A stretch of DNA of 64,000 bases from Chitinophagales bacterium. GTDB lineage: Bacteria; Bacteroidota; Bacteroidia; Chitinophagales; Chitinophagaceae. Shown piece by piece: positions 54,078-62,105 of this stretch. Location: NCBI GenBank assembly GCA_021323755.1, contig JAJPKJ010000065.1:124001-188000 (forward strand), written 5' to 3'. Positions within the stretch are counted from its first letter, which is position 1. The number at the start of each line of letters is the position of its first letter. A program made the translations under genes and the position numbers. The notes under the pieces are model-generated. The model was not told where the DNA came from and searched no databases. It was given only the letters and a program-made list of their open reading frames with translations.

Positions 54078-56401
54078 ACTTTTGATAATACTAGACGGGC
54101 AACTTTAGTCTCATTTGTGCAACTTCTTTTCGAAACGGTATTAAGTTCAAATCCACTAAGAATTGAATAAAATGCCAATAAACTTTCTTTATGTTCCATT
54201 CTAAAGGTAACTTTTGTTTTACTGTTGAATTTAAAATCATTGTAGATTAGGACTGCGCTTTCGAGTATGGTATTTTTTGTTTTTTCATTGAGATTTATTT
54301 CCTCCATAGTTCTCAAACGTGAATCAAGTATTAAATCATTCTCTTTTAGAATCTGCATATACGAGTTTTCCAATCCTTTTAAAGTCCCCTTCAGATTAGC
54401 TTCTAAGTATGATTTGGTAATCATATCCATTCTGCCGTTAATCCAATTTTCTAATCTTATCTTTTCATATGTCTTCATTATCTCATCATAAGCAAGTTCA
54501 TATGATTTGCCTGTGAGGGATACTTGCTTAACGGCAAGTGCCGCTAGGTAAATCACGATCTGACTATCTAACAATTCGCCACTTGACAGCATATTTCTTA
54601 AATCCAGAATATCATCTGAAATTGTTTTTATCCCATTCTTAATTTTAAGCAGTCTAAAAGTAATTACACCATTCAAAGCATCATAGGACATCGCTCTCGG
54701 TCGTGCAATTCTTTCCATTTCCACAGGAATGCAATTGGAAACAAAAAGTTTAGAGTTCCAAAAAGCATCCGCAATTACTTTCCAACCTTCAAAAGTCTTG
54801 TGCGAATAAAGCATTAACGCGCTACCATTGGGTGTCAGGACACGATTTATTTCACTTAAGACACCCGTCATTATAGATTGATAATGTTTGTGATTTTTGG
54901 AAGATTTTTTAGATAGCTCTACAATCGCTTCAAATTCATCTTGATTTTTCAAGTTGCTATTCTTTGAAAATGTTTTCTGTAAAATAATTTCAAACCAAGG
55001 CCTGAAGAACTCGCTCAACCCTGTATAATCTATAGAATCGTAATAAGGAGGATCAGTTAGAACAATATCTATGGAGTTATCTTTTAATTTTAAATTTGTA
55101 GATGAACCCTTAAGAATATTAATTTGATTTTGAAACTTAATTGCTTTGAATGTCGCGCATACTCTTTCAATTTTTGACTTCAAATTTGAACCGTTAAGGG
55201 AGAAAGGATTCACTTCAATAAAATCCCATTTCATCCCCACACCCGGTCCTGCTAAACTTCTACCTGTTTGTTCATTTTGGGAAATCCACATTGTAGCAAC
55301 ACTATTCCAGTCTACAAGAAATTCAATTAGTGAAGTAAGACCTAAGATAATTTGTTTTGCCGTCGGTTCTCCATACAAATTGACTAGGTAAGGATATTCC
55401 TTTGTGATTTCGTCAATGACTGTCAGTAAAACCAACAATTGCCTTTCACTAAAAAAATCTTGGGGCTTTTTTAAATCATATAGAGTAGGATTTATCACCC
55501 CGCTTTTGAGTTTTACTTCGTCGTTTGGCAGAAGGGAAGAAAGCCTTTGAATATCCTTATTAATTTCAGTTAAATAACCATTGAATAATGTTTTTTCTTT
55601 ATCTGAGACAATTTTGTATTTTTTCCCACCTGAATTATAGCATATCGCAAATGGCGAATACTTAAACTTGTCCTTCTTGCAATACTCCTTAATGTCTTTG
55701 AATGAATTGATCGTTTGACATTTATTGCATACAAATTCCTTTTGCAGTCTTTCTTCTTTACCGAAGCTATTTTCTATTTTTAATTTTCCATTTTTTTCGG
55801 CGATTCTTAAAGGTTTATTTTTGCGTTTGCTTAAATATTCAAATCTTCTTAAATCCAAATCAAAACCACAAGATTTACATTTTGCAACTTTCGACCAAAA
55901 AATGACATATGGATTTATTCCATTAATCGAAAAATATTTTCCGATTCTTCTTTCTGCTCTCTCAATAATTTTGTGACCTGCTTTGCGTAATTTATCATCG
56001 TAATTTTCTATCGATACGGAATTGAAAATTGTTTCTTGTAATAAAGATGCAACAGGATTCAGCTCAGATGAAAAAGTTTTAAAACCGAGCCTTGCACTTT
56101 CAAATGGAATAGAGCCACCTCCGCTGAATGCATCCAAAACACTTAAATCACCTGTATTGTATTTTTTTTTAAACTCGTTAAAAGTTCGTTGTGATGGATT
56201 AAGTTCGGAAAATAGTTGCGTGTCCACCAAATTATCATTTTCACTATTTCTAAATAATATTTCACGGATCAACAGAGAACGCATTGTAGAAATTGGTCTT
56301 CGTGCCCACCAAACTTTGATAGTATTATAATGATCTTTACGAACATACTTCTCCTTGACTCCTATTTCACTAATTAGTTTGTACGTAAGTTTCGCCAGCA
56401 T
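54071..56401 (-). CDS. DUF1156-family DNA methyltransferase
   Basis: A 776-residue adenine- or cytosine-amino methyltransferase. The DUF1156 signature is YNTIKVWWARRPISTMRSLL (about 25-44). SAM-binding motif I is VLDAFSGGGSIPFESARLG (88-106); the catalytic motif IV is DPPYYDSIDYTGLSEFFRPW (450-469). A zinc ribbon is likely: CKSC at 175-178 and CNKC at 225-228. DUF1156 methyltransferases are usually 850-1000 residues and paired with large DUF499 ATPases; this one is shorter and instead faces a HindIII-like endonuclease, so it may protect that enzyme's sites. An unusual inverted repeat sits in its promoter. Confidence 0.85.
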   Translation of the reverse strand: MLAKLTYKLISEIGVKEKYVRKDHYNTIKVWWARRPISTMRSLLIREILFRNSENDNLVDTQLFSELNPSQRTFNEFKKKYNTGDLSVLDAFSGGGSIPFESARLGFKTFSSELNPVASLLQETIFNSVSIENYDDKLRKAGHKIIERAERRIGKYFSINGINPYVIFWSKVAKCKSCGFDLDLRRFEYLSKRKNKPLRIAEKNGKLKIENSFGKEERLQKEFVCNKCQTINSFKDIKEYCKKDKFKYSPFAICYNSGGKKYKIVSDKEKTLFNGYLTEINKDIQRLSSLLPNDEVKLKSGVINPTLYDLKKPQDFFSERQLLVLLTVIDEITKEYPYLVNLYGEPTAKQIILGLTSLIEFLVDWNSVATMWISQNEQTGRSLAGPGVGMKWDFIEVNPFSLNGSNLKSKIERVCATFKAIKFQNQINILKGSSTNLKLKDNSIDIVLTDPPYYDSIDYTGLSEFFRPWFEIILQKTFSKNSNLKNQDEFEAIVELSKKSSKNHKHYQSIMTGVLSEINRVLTPNGSALMLYSHKTFEGWKVIADAFWNSKLFVSNCIPVEMERIARPRAMSYDALNGVITFRLLKIKNGIKTISDDILDLRNMLSSGELLDSQIVIYLAALAVKQVSLTGKSYELAYDEIMKTYEKIRLENWINGRMDMITKSYLEANLKGTLKGLENSYMQILKENDLILDSRLRTMEEINLNEKTKNTILESAVLIYNDFKFNSKTKVTFRMEHKESLLAFYSILSGFELNTVSKRSCTNETKVARLVLSKVQ

Positions 56402-56425
56402 TCTATAAATTTACACTAAAAGTAC

Positions 56426-56433
56426 CAAACTTA
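56426..56433 (-). promoter_or_regulatory. -7 box of the DUF1156 methyltransferase
   Basis: Read on the minus strand this is TAAGTTTG, a full match to TAnnTTTG, ending 24 bases before the ATG at 56399-56401. Confidence 0.5.
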
Positions 56434-56444
56434 AATTTTAAAAA

Positions 56445-56463
56445 AAAGCTTAATTTAAGCTTT
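56445..56463. promoter_or_regulatory. Inverted repeat of two AAGCTT sites in the methyltransferase promoter
   Basis: AAAGCTTAA, one T, then TTAAGCTTT: a perfect 9-bp inverted repeat holding AAGCTT at 56446-56451 and 56457-56462. It covers the expected -33 region of the methyltransferase promoter (-7 box at 56426-56433) and lies 10 bases before the start codon of the divergent 88-residue gene. Binding of a protein here, or methylation of the AAGCTT sites, could control both genes. Confidence 0.55.
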
Positions 56464-56473
56464 AATTTTATTT

Positions 56474-56740
56474 ATGCAAATATCATTGGAAATAAAAAAA
56501 AGAAATCGCGATTTCGGAATTATCACTTGGCCTTATGCATACGACTTTGAAATAAAGACAATGTTTGATCAACAAGAAATCATTGATATTGAGTTTGGAA
56601 ATAAAAATTTTATAAGGCGAAAAGTTTCGTACAAATATCGAAGAATTTCTATTGGAAAAAAGAGATTGCAATCCTTAGATAAAAAGAAAAACTTCATATT
56701 AACCAAGAATAAAGACCGTATTCAAATTATTGCAAAGTGA
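56474..56740 (+). CDS. Hypothetical basic 88-residue protein, divergent from the methyltransferase
   Basis: An 88-residue lysine-, arginine- and isoleucine-rich protein: MQISLEIKKRNRDFGIITWP, then a beta-like middle (QQEIIDIEFGNKNFIRRKVS), a basic stretch (YRRISIGKKRLQSLDKKKN) and a final strand DRIQIIAK. No helix-turn-helix is obvious, and I recognise no family. Its position opposite the methyltransferase, sharing the AAGCTT inverted repeat, is where restriction-modification controller genes often sit, but that role is only a guess. Its composition fits the AT-rich island. Confidence 0.55.
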   Translation: MQISLEIKKRNRDFGIITWPYAYDFEIKTMFDQQEIIDIEFGNKNFIRRKVSYKYRRISIGKKRLQSLDKKKNFILTKNKDRIQIIAK

Positions 56741-56854
56741 GATAACAAATTTACTTCGTTTTAATCAGAATTCATTTAGAGGCACGAGCCTAAATGTAAT
56801 TTTCAATTGCATTTATTGCGTCGTATAAACAATATTCGGCATTAATGATTTTGC

Positions 56855-57562
56855 CTAGTAAGATTGTGATTGTTTCACTTCAAATGTTTGTGTTTTTTCG
56901 ATTTCGTTCAATATTTGTTTTAGCGATAAGTTTTTGAAAGCAATATGAATTCCTAAGTTCTTGTTTGCAATTAATTTACCCCAGAGTGGTTGGTCGGCGA
57001 AGATGGAAATGATGATTGGTGGGATGCCGGCTTTTAGTGCTGCGGCAATGGTGCCGATGCCGCCGTGGATGATCGCGGTTTTGCATTGGGGGAAGAGCCA
57101 TTCGTGGTTTGCGTTTCTTATGATAAAAAGATTTTCGTGGCGCGGCAGTTTTGGAAGTTCGGACCACATCTGGCAAAAAATGAAACAGTGATTCGTTGTT
57201 GCGATCAGTTCAATGAGAATGCTGGATAATAATTCCGTATCTGGAATGGGAATGCTGCCAAAACCAATGTAGATCGGTCGCTCGCGATTTTTCAACCAAG
57301 TTTCCAGACGGACGGTCAATTGATGACTTATATTATTTTTTCTTTTCGATTCCGGGATGGTTAGAAAACCGGTGATTTGAATTTCCGCCGGCCATTCCTT
57401 TGGTCTTGCAATGAGTGATAGCTTGATCGCATGACGGTTCAGGATCTTTTGCTCAGTGATATTTTTGAGGATGGATCTTTTTAGCGGCGGAAGCTGCAAG
57501 GTTTCGCGGTGCGTATTAATATCTTTTTTGTTTAAGCACCAATAGATATAACGGATAAGCAC
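56855..57562 (-). pseudogene. C-terminal fragment of a UGT-type glycosyltransferase
   Basis: A 235-codon frame that matches only the C-terminal, nucleotide-sugar-binding half of GT1 glycosyltransferases (sterol/macrolide glucosyltransferase type). Visible are RPIYIGFGSIPIPDTELLSS, KTAIIHGGIGTIAAALKAGI (the H-G-G-x-G-T donor motif) and FADQPLWGKLIANKNLG. Family members are about 400-450 residues; the N-terminal acceptor-binding half (around 180 residues) is missing and not found upstream. It is thus probably a remnant, though an ATG does begin the frame. Base composition is less AT-rich than the neighbouring defence genes, hinting at a different origin. Confidence 0.65.
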
Positions 57563-57787
57563 ATACGTAAATAAATTTTAACCCGGTGAATTTAAAAAAT
57601 CAAATGCTGCAAAAGGAAATTCCCGTGTAGGAATTGCGGGAACGCTGAGTTGTAGGATCGCCCATTTCTTTTTTAATTTTTCTGCGATAGAATACACCCG
57701 TGCAAGCATGAGCGGGCGTGGTGTTTATAAAGAACTGACGAATAAAAATGGCGCAGAATATCGTGCGTGCTGCAACTGAATTTTAAA

Positions 57788-58102
57788 ATGAAACAGTTTC
57801 ACGATAATTACGGGTATAATTTGCAAAATGCACTTGCGAAATACCCGAGCAAAGAAATGGACTTTGAGCAGTCGAGGAATACACTGATGCGATCTTTGGA
57901 AAAGGGAGAAAGAGCATCTATAATTCTTGGAACAAACGGCGTGGGCCTGAAAGTTTTTATTGATGCGGCACCGCAATTCAAATCGGTCAATTTTTATGAT
58001 GAAGGAATGAAACGCGTGAATGGGCAAACGCTTTCGGAAAAAAACGGAATAGGACAGTCTGAAAAAAAGTGTCGAGGAAACAGGAGCAGAAAAAGGAAAT
58101 GA
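57788..58102 (+). pseudogene. Mobile-element-associated protein, probably frameshifted
   Basis: A 104-codon frame beginning MKQFHDNYGYNLQNALAKYP and containing SIILGTNGVGLKVFIDAAPQ then FKSVNFYDEGMKRVNGQTL. It resembles small proteins I associate with Bacteroidota mobilizable elements, without a firm name. The frame changes character after an A7 run near 58066-58072 and ends KCRGNRSRKRK. Another frame past that run reads a more plausible Glu/Lys-rich tail leading towards KKKGQRIS, though it has one stop at 58135-58137. A frameshift plus a nonsense change is therefore likely. The short stretch before it (57563-57787) holds no gene. Confidence 0.45.
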
Positions 58103-58207
58103 ACGGCGAGGAGGAAGAAGGCGGGGGAAGAAAATAAAAAAATAAAAAGAAGGGACAGCGGATTTCATGAAGACAGGAGACAGCAACGAGATATAAATGC
58201 CAATTCT

Positions 58208-58537
58208 TTGAACGTAAAAAATGTACCATATAAAAATTATAGATTCCCGGAAGATACGGTGCAATTGATTTGCCATTTTGTGCAAGTGGCAGAAGATGAT
58301 GTGCGGATAAATGCATATCGTATCAGTCTCTATGCGGCGCTCGTCATGCATTGTAGCAGGAAAAAGTTCGAATGCCTACTACAGGTTTTAAGTCGTGAGA
58401 TCATGCCACTGTGTAAGATTTCCGGGACTGCGACTTATCACCGGACTATAAAGGATCTGCACAATTTTGGATATATAAAATATGAACCGTCGTTTAATCA
58501 TTTTTTGGGGAGCCTAGTGTACTTGATGGAATTGTGA
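58208..58537 (+). CDS. Small protein of Bacteroidota mobile elements (winged-helix-like)
   Basis: A 109-residue frame from a TTG at 58208; no ATG is available in frame nearby and the frame is open further upstream, so the start is uncertain. The body, RINAYRISLYAALVMHCSRK then CKISGTATYHRTIKDLHNFG and YIKYEPSFNHFLGSLVYLM, has a winged-helix look. It resembles a family I know from mobilizable elements in this phylum (the pattern K-x-x-x-K-A-T-Y-H-x-x-x-x-x-L-x-x-F-G-Y-I). Its role may be in replication or regulation of the element. It is followed 11 bases later by the HTH pseudogene. Confidence 0.55.
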   Translation: MNVKNVPYKNYRFPEDTVQLICHFVQVAEDDVRINAYRISLYAALVMHCSRKKFECLLQVLSREIMPLCKISGTATYHRTIKDLHNFGYIKYEPSFNHFLGSLVYLMEL

Positions 58538-58548
58538 AATAATGAGTC

Positions 58549-58827
58549 ATGGGAGATATTATTATTGTGAGTGAGGCGCAATTCAAAGGTTGGATCAAAG
58601 AAGCGATCCGCGAATATTTTGAAAATGCGGAGTCAACGAGGTTAGTTGAAAAAGAAAATATGGAGCCGCTTGTTTCCAGGAAAGTGATTGCCAATTTTCT
58701 CTGAATTTCGCTAGTGACTTTGCATGACTGGATGAAAAGGGGATTGCCATCGCACAAGCAAAGAGGAAGAGTTTATTTTGTGAAGAGTGAGGTGTTGAGG
58801 TTTGTTAAGAACAAGAGCAAAGAATAA
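58549..58827 (+). pseudogene. Helix-turn-helix (excisionase-like) gene with in-frame stop
   Basis: A 93-codon frame encoding a HTH_17/MerR-like DNA-binding protein broken by one TGA at codon 52 (58702-58704). The two halves read VSRKVIANFL and ISLVTLHDWMKRGLPSHKQR, which together form the usual helix-turn-helix (x-F-L-x-I-S-x-x-T-L-x-x-W-x-K-x-G-L-P). The stop replaces the turn residue, where related proteins often have Arg or Gly, so a single base change from CGA or GGA explains it. Frame is otherwise intact to the TAA at 58825-58827. Such proteins are common in mobilizable elements and may direct excision. Confidence 0.75.
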
Positions 58828-58829
58828 AT

Positions 58830-60416
58830 TTACACAGTAGTTAGCTCGAGTCTTAGCAAACTGTCTTTAATTGTTTTAATCGTATCAGGATCTAACCTGT
58901 GTAATTTAAAGCCCGCTTTCCACTCAGAAACGCCATCATAAATACAGCTGAGAAGAAAATTGAATCTTGAATTATTATCTGCAAGCTCCATCCAATAAGG
59001 ATGGTTTACATTAATAACCACATTAATTCTCTTTGATCCACCAAGTGGTCGAACAATTAAATATGGGTCCCAAGGTGAACTATCTTCGCTTAGTATTACT
59101 ATAATCGAAACCCCTTCCAAAATATATTTATAATCTTTATGCTTTGCTTTCAATAATCTCTTTATCGTTTCTTCGTTTGTTTTTATGATTGCCTTTTCCG
59201 GTAAGACAGATTTATTTAATAAAACATCTCTGAATGAATCAGTATTTAAATTGGTTATGACTGTTTCAATTGCTGACCCGAAATCGAAATTACTTTCTGT
59301 TGGTCCAGTGTCACCACTTATTCCTCTGGCTTTATTAGGTGTGTTTGCTTCCTTTTTATAATCTGCTAACTTTTTGAAGAGTTCTTTGTCCAATTGATCT
59401 TCTTCGTCATCTGCAAAAAGTATTTGATCCTTTGTATGACTCACACCAAACCTTTCATCTAAATTTAGTTCTCCAGTAAGCCTTTGATTTGTCAGGTCGT
59501 TTCGTCCACCATCTTCTGATCCAAAAAGTAATGAATTTCTATAGTTTTTTGGATATCCCACTATGACTCTATCAGCCTGAATTAGTGAAAATCCGCCTGA
59601 AGCTTTAGAACCACTTTTTAGTATGCCCGCCCAGCCTTCAACTAATTTACCGTTCACTTTAAATTTTAATTGCCTTTTAAACTTCTTTCCTTCGACATCC
59701 GTAAGAAGACGTTTATCTATATCTTCCTGGCTCCATGTTAGCGGACTTCCTTGAAATTCCAAATACAACGTCTCTTTTTGTAAATCCATGCGATAAATTG
59801 ATTGCAAATATTCGACGCTATTTTTTGCTGTTTGCGAATTGATAGTTCTTACTAGATCTGTAATTGTTAATGTGGTTCCATGTTCCTCACTCGAGCATGG
59901 CCTACTCGTAATTTTTAGGTTCGGCCTAAATTGCTGAATCGGTTTTCCAGGTGACTGTTTTTTATGTTTTTGATAATAAGTTTCTTCGTCTTTCAGAATT
60001 TTATGAAGGTCAACAGATATAGTTAACATTTTACGAGATCCCTTTTGCGTAGTTTCAATTGACCAAGCATTGCCAAACCAAAAAGCTGCTGTTTTTAGAC
60101 CAAGACCATATTTAGATCGCTCGTTTGAAATAGCTGGTCTTTTCCCTAAGGTCATAGCATTTTGTAAATCTTCTTCATCCATTCCGTACGCGTTATCTTT
60201 GATTCTTACGAAGCCATATTTATTCCTTGTGTTATTTGCATAGGATATTTCGACAGTTAGCATATCTTGCTTTTTTTTATACATTCCATCAAGGTCTACT
60301 CGGTGATTTCGATAAGATTGGGTGCTGTTATCGATAAATTCTGCGAAGGCATACCATGTTTTATATGGAAGTCTTTTGTAAGATTCTAAAATTTCATAAC
60401 CTAAAATTAGTTCCAT
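58830..60416 (-). CDS. MORC/MutL-like GHKL ATPase of a restriction-type operon
   Basis: A 528-residue cytoplasmic ATPase of the gyrase-Hsp90-histidine kinase-MutL fold. N-box: WYAFAEFIDNSTQSY (Glu26, Asp29, Asn30). Second motif DNAYGMDEEDL (74-84). ATP-lid GLGLK at 104-108 in SKYGLGLKTAAFWFG. An S5-like domain follows (HGTTLTITDLVRTINSQT and SASGGFSLIQADRVIVG-like strands, the latter with conserved GxRxxI-type features), then an acidic region (DEEDQLDKELFKKL) and an unassigned C-terminal 170 residues. Prokaryotic MORC-like ATPases are known to be encoded beside restriction-modification genes (Iyer, Abhiman and Aravind). Here it is the last gene of a three-gene operon, one base after the nuclease gene. 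Confidence 0.85.
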   Translation of the reverse strand: MELILGYEILESYKRLPYKTWYAFAEFIDNSTQSYRNHRVDLDGMYKKKQDMLTVEISYANNTRNKYGFVRIKDNAYGMDEEDLQNAMTLGKRPAISNERSKYGLGLKTAAFWFGNAWSIETTQKGSRKMLTISVDLHKILKDEETYYQKHKKQSPGKPIQQFRPNLKITSRPCSSEEHGTTLTITDLVRTINSQTAKNSVEYLQSIYRMDLQKETLYLEFQGSPLTWSQEDIDKRLLTDVEGKKFKRQLKFKVNGKLVEGWAGILKSGSKASGGFSLIQADRVIVGYPKNYRNSLLFGSEDGGRNDLTNQRLTGELNLDERFGVSHTKDQILFADDEEDQLDKELFKKLADYKKEANTPNKARGISGDTGPTESNFDFGSAIETVITNLNTDSFRDVLLNKSVLPEKAIIKTNEETIKRLLKAKHKDYKYILEGVSIIVILSEDSSPWDPYLIVRPLGGSKRINVVINVNHPYWMELADNNSRFNFLLSCIYDGVSEWKAGFKLHRLDPDTIKTIKDSLLRLELTTV

Positions 60417-60417
60417 A

Positions 60418-61224
60418 TTAGAGTTTTTGAATTATATATTCATTGTCTAAATTCTTTCCGATCTGCAAATAAAAATCAGAGGGGATATTATGATTTGCTA
60501 GTTTAAGATATGTGGTTCTTGATGTGACTTTGATTAAAGTAGCCTGAAAAGGTTCCATGTCAAACTTAATTTCAAATGTTGATGGTAAATCCTTCAGAAA
60601 ATCTTTTTTTAAAATTCTATAATGTTGCTCATCTATGTATTCAATTTTGGATGAATTTGTTAATTCATAGGGATAATCACCGCCAAATCGAAATCCTTCG
60701 TAAGCGTAGTTTAATCTTTTGTAAACTTCGAGTACACAAATTTTCAATTGTTTTTTGTGATTGTAAAATTTTTTAAAAACGGAATCCGAATAATCGTCTA
60801 AAACAATAATTAAGTCCGGGGCATAATTGGAAAAACATTTTAAAAAAGAAGATTTCTGATCATGATTTATTTGGTTGGTGCTAATTAAGAAATTAACTAA
60901 TTCGTTAGGTTTTATTTTAGGATTACTAAAACAAGTTATTTGATCTAAAGTGTGTTGAGTAGGGGACTTGCATAATTCAACTTCAATTATAACCCATTTT
61001 TTAAATGATTTTGAAACTAGTAATAAATCGGGCTCATATTTTATCCCTGGAATTTCATCGCATGTCAGTGGGTGCTTAAATTTAAAAACATTATAGTTTG
61101 TAAATATTGATTTCGCGTATCGCCAAAGTTTGTTTTCAAAATCTGGCTCAGAATATTTTTTTATGCTCGCAATAGGAGAATAAAGTTGAGTCGATGTAGA
61201 ATGTGTAATTAAGATTTGTGCCAT
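60418..61224 (-). CDS. Putative PD-(D/E)xK-like nuclease of the MORC-like operon
   Basis: A 268-residue protein of no family I can name. Residues 60-96 look like a PD-(D/E)xK core: GIKYEPDLLLVSKSFKKWVI then IEVELCKSPTQHTLDQI, that is Pro65-Asp66, a beta turn, and the E81-V-E83 motif in place of the usual (D/E)-x-K, with a Gln-containing helix after it. A Glu at about 30 fits the first-helix position. The C-terminal part is beta-rich with FGGDYPYELTNSSKIEYID. It overlaps the methyltransferase gene by 16 bases and ends one base before the ATPase gene, so it is tightly coupled. It is the likely effector; the activity is inferred from motif and context. Confidence 0.6.
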   Translation of the reverse strand: MAQILITHSTSTQLYSPIASIKKYSEPDFENKLWRYAKSIFTNYNVFKFKHPLTCDEIPGIKYEPDLLLVSKSFKKWVIIEVELCKSPTQHTLDQITCFSNPKIKPNELVNFLISTNQINHDQKSSFLKCFSNYAPDLIIVLDDYSDSVFKKFYNHKKQLKICVLEVYKRLNYAYEGFRFGGDYPYELTNSSKIEYIDEQHYRILKKDFLKDLPSTFEIKFDMEPFQATLIKVTSRTTYLKLANHNIPSDFYLQIGKNLDNEYIIQKL

Positions 61225-62105
61225 TTTAAAAATCTACCTTTTGATCCGTTAATGTAATCAGTCTCAGGTTCAATAGATATCCACTTTCTGCTTAGTTTTT
61301 CGGTAATTTCACCAGTTGTATTACTTCCTGCAAATGGATCAAAAATTAAATCCCCTTTATTCGTTAATAAATTAATAAAGAATTCAGGAATTTCTTCAGG
61401 CATTCGTGCAGGATGGGGTTTAATCTGTTTTAGCTTGCAATATTTCGAATAATTAGAACTGGATTTTGTACTCGACAAAATCAAAACATTTGCCGGGATT
61501 GCTCCTTTATTTTCTTTAAAAAATGATTCTTTACCAATTTGGTGATCAGATGGGTGAGAACCGGAATTATATTTGTTGTTTTTCAACAATCGCTTCATTG
61601 AACTACTATATTCAGTGAGCACCTTTCTATTATTTTCATTCGGATTTGCTGTCGAAGACATCCACCAAATATTTGTATAGGAATCCTTCACTCGAGTTCT
61701 TTCAACATTCACCCATTGCGCTGGACTAGGCAACTTTGCAGAATTGTGCCAAATGAATTGTTGACACAGATGATATTCGCCATGTTCTTCAAATGACAAT
61801 AAAGATTTTAATGGCAAAGTTGACATTTCAGGCAAACCCTTAACCCAACTATTGCCAATCTCTATTCCAATAGAACCCTTTGGTGTTAAAAATGGTCTTA
61901 TTTTTTTTGAAATTAATTTAAGCCATTCTAAGTATTCATCGCCGTCCAAATTCCCATATTTTTTTTTTCTTACAAGTGGAAATGGAGGAGACGTAAAAAT
62001 CAAATTGATTTTCCCTTTATACTTTTCAAACTTTTTCCCTTCTAAAAACTTTCCTATTTTGCCTTCGTAAAAAATCCCATTTTTTGTGCGATAAGCAATT
62101 TTCAT
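61209..62105 (-). CDS. N4-cytosine-type DNA methyltransferase
   Basis: A 298-residue beta-class methyltransferase: catalytic motif IV comes first (LIFTSPPFPLVRKKKYGNLD, with TSPPF at 38-42), then the target-recognition region, and last motif I (LIFDPFAGSNTTGEITEKL, about 253-271). The TSPP(F/Y) form with this order is typical of N4-cytosine enzymes such as those of PvuII-type systems (an adenine target cannot be excluded). The TTG at 62129 adds 8 residues; the ATG at 62103-62105 is preferred. It is the first gene of the operon with the nuclease and MORC-like ATPase and should protect the host from them. Confidence 0.88.
   Translation of the reverse strand: MKIAYRTKNGIFYEGKIGKFLEGKKFEKYKGKINLIFTSPPFPLVRKKKYGNLDGDEYLEWLKLISKKIRPFLTPKGSIGIEIGNSWVKGLPEMSTLPLKSLLSFEEHGEYHLCQQFIWHNSAKLPSPAQWVNVERTRVKDSYTNIWWMSSTANPNENNRKVLTEYSSSMKRLLKNNKYNSGSHPSDHQIGKESFFKENKGAIPANVLILSSTKSSSNYSKYCKLKQIKPHPARMPEEIPEFFINLLTNKGDLIFDPFAGSNTTGEITEKLSRKWISIEPETDYINGSKGRFLKWHKS

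Noticed and set aside
57725-58351. A 208-codon minus-strand frame across the mobilization-type genes
   Set aside because: It is the complement of two plausible plus-strand genes. Its translation is Phe/Ser/Pro-rich, as expected from reading A-rich coding sequence backwards.
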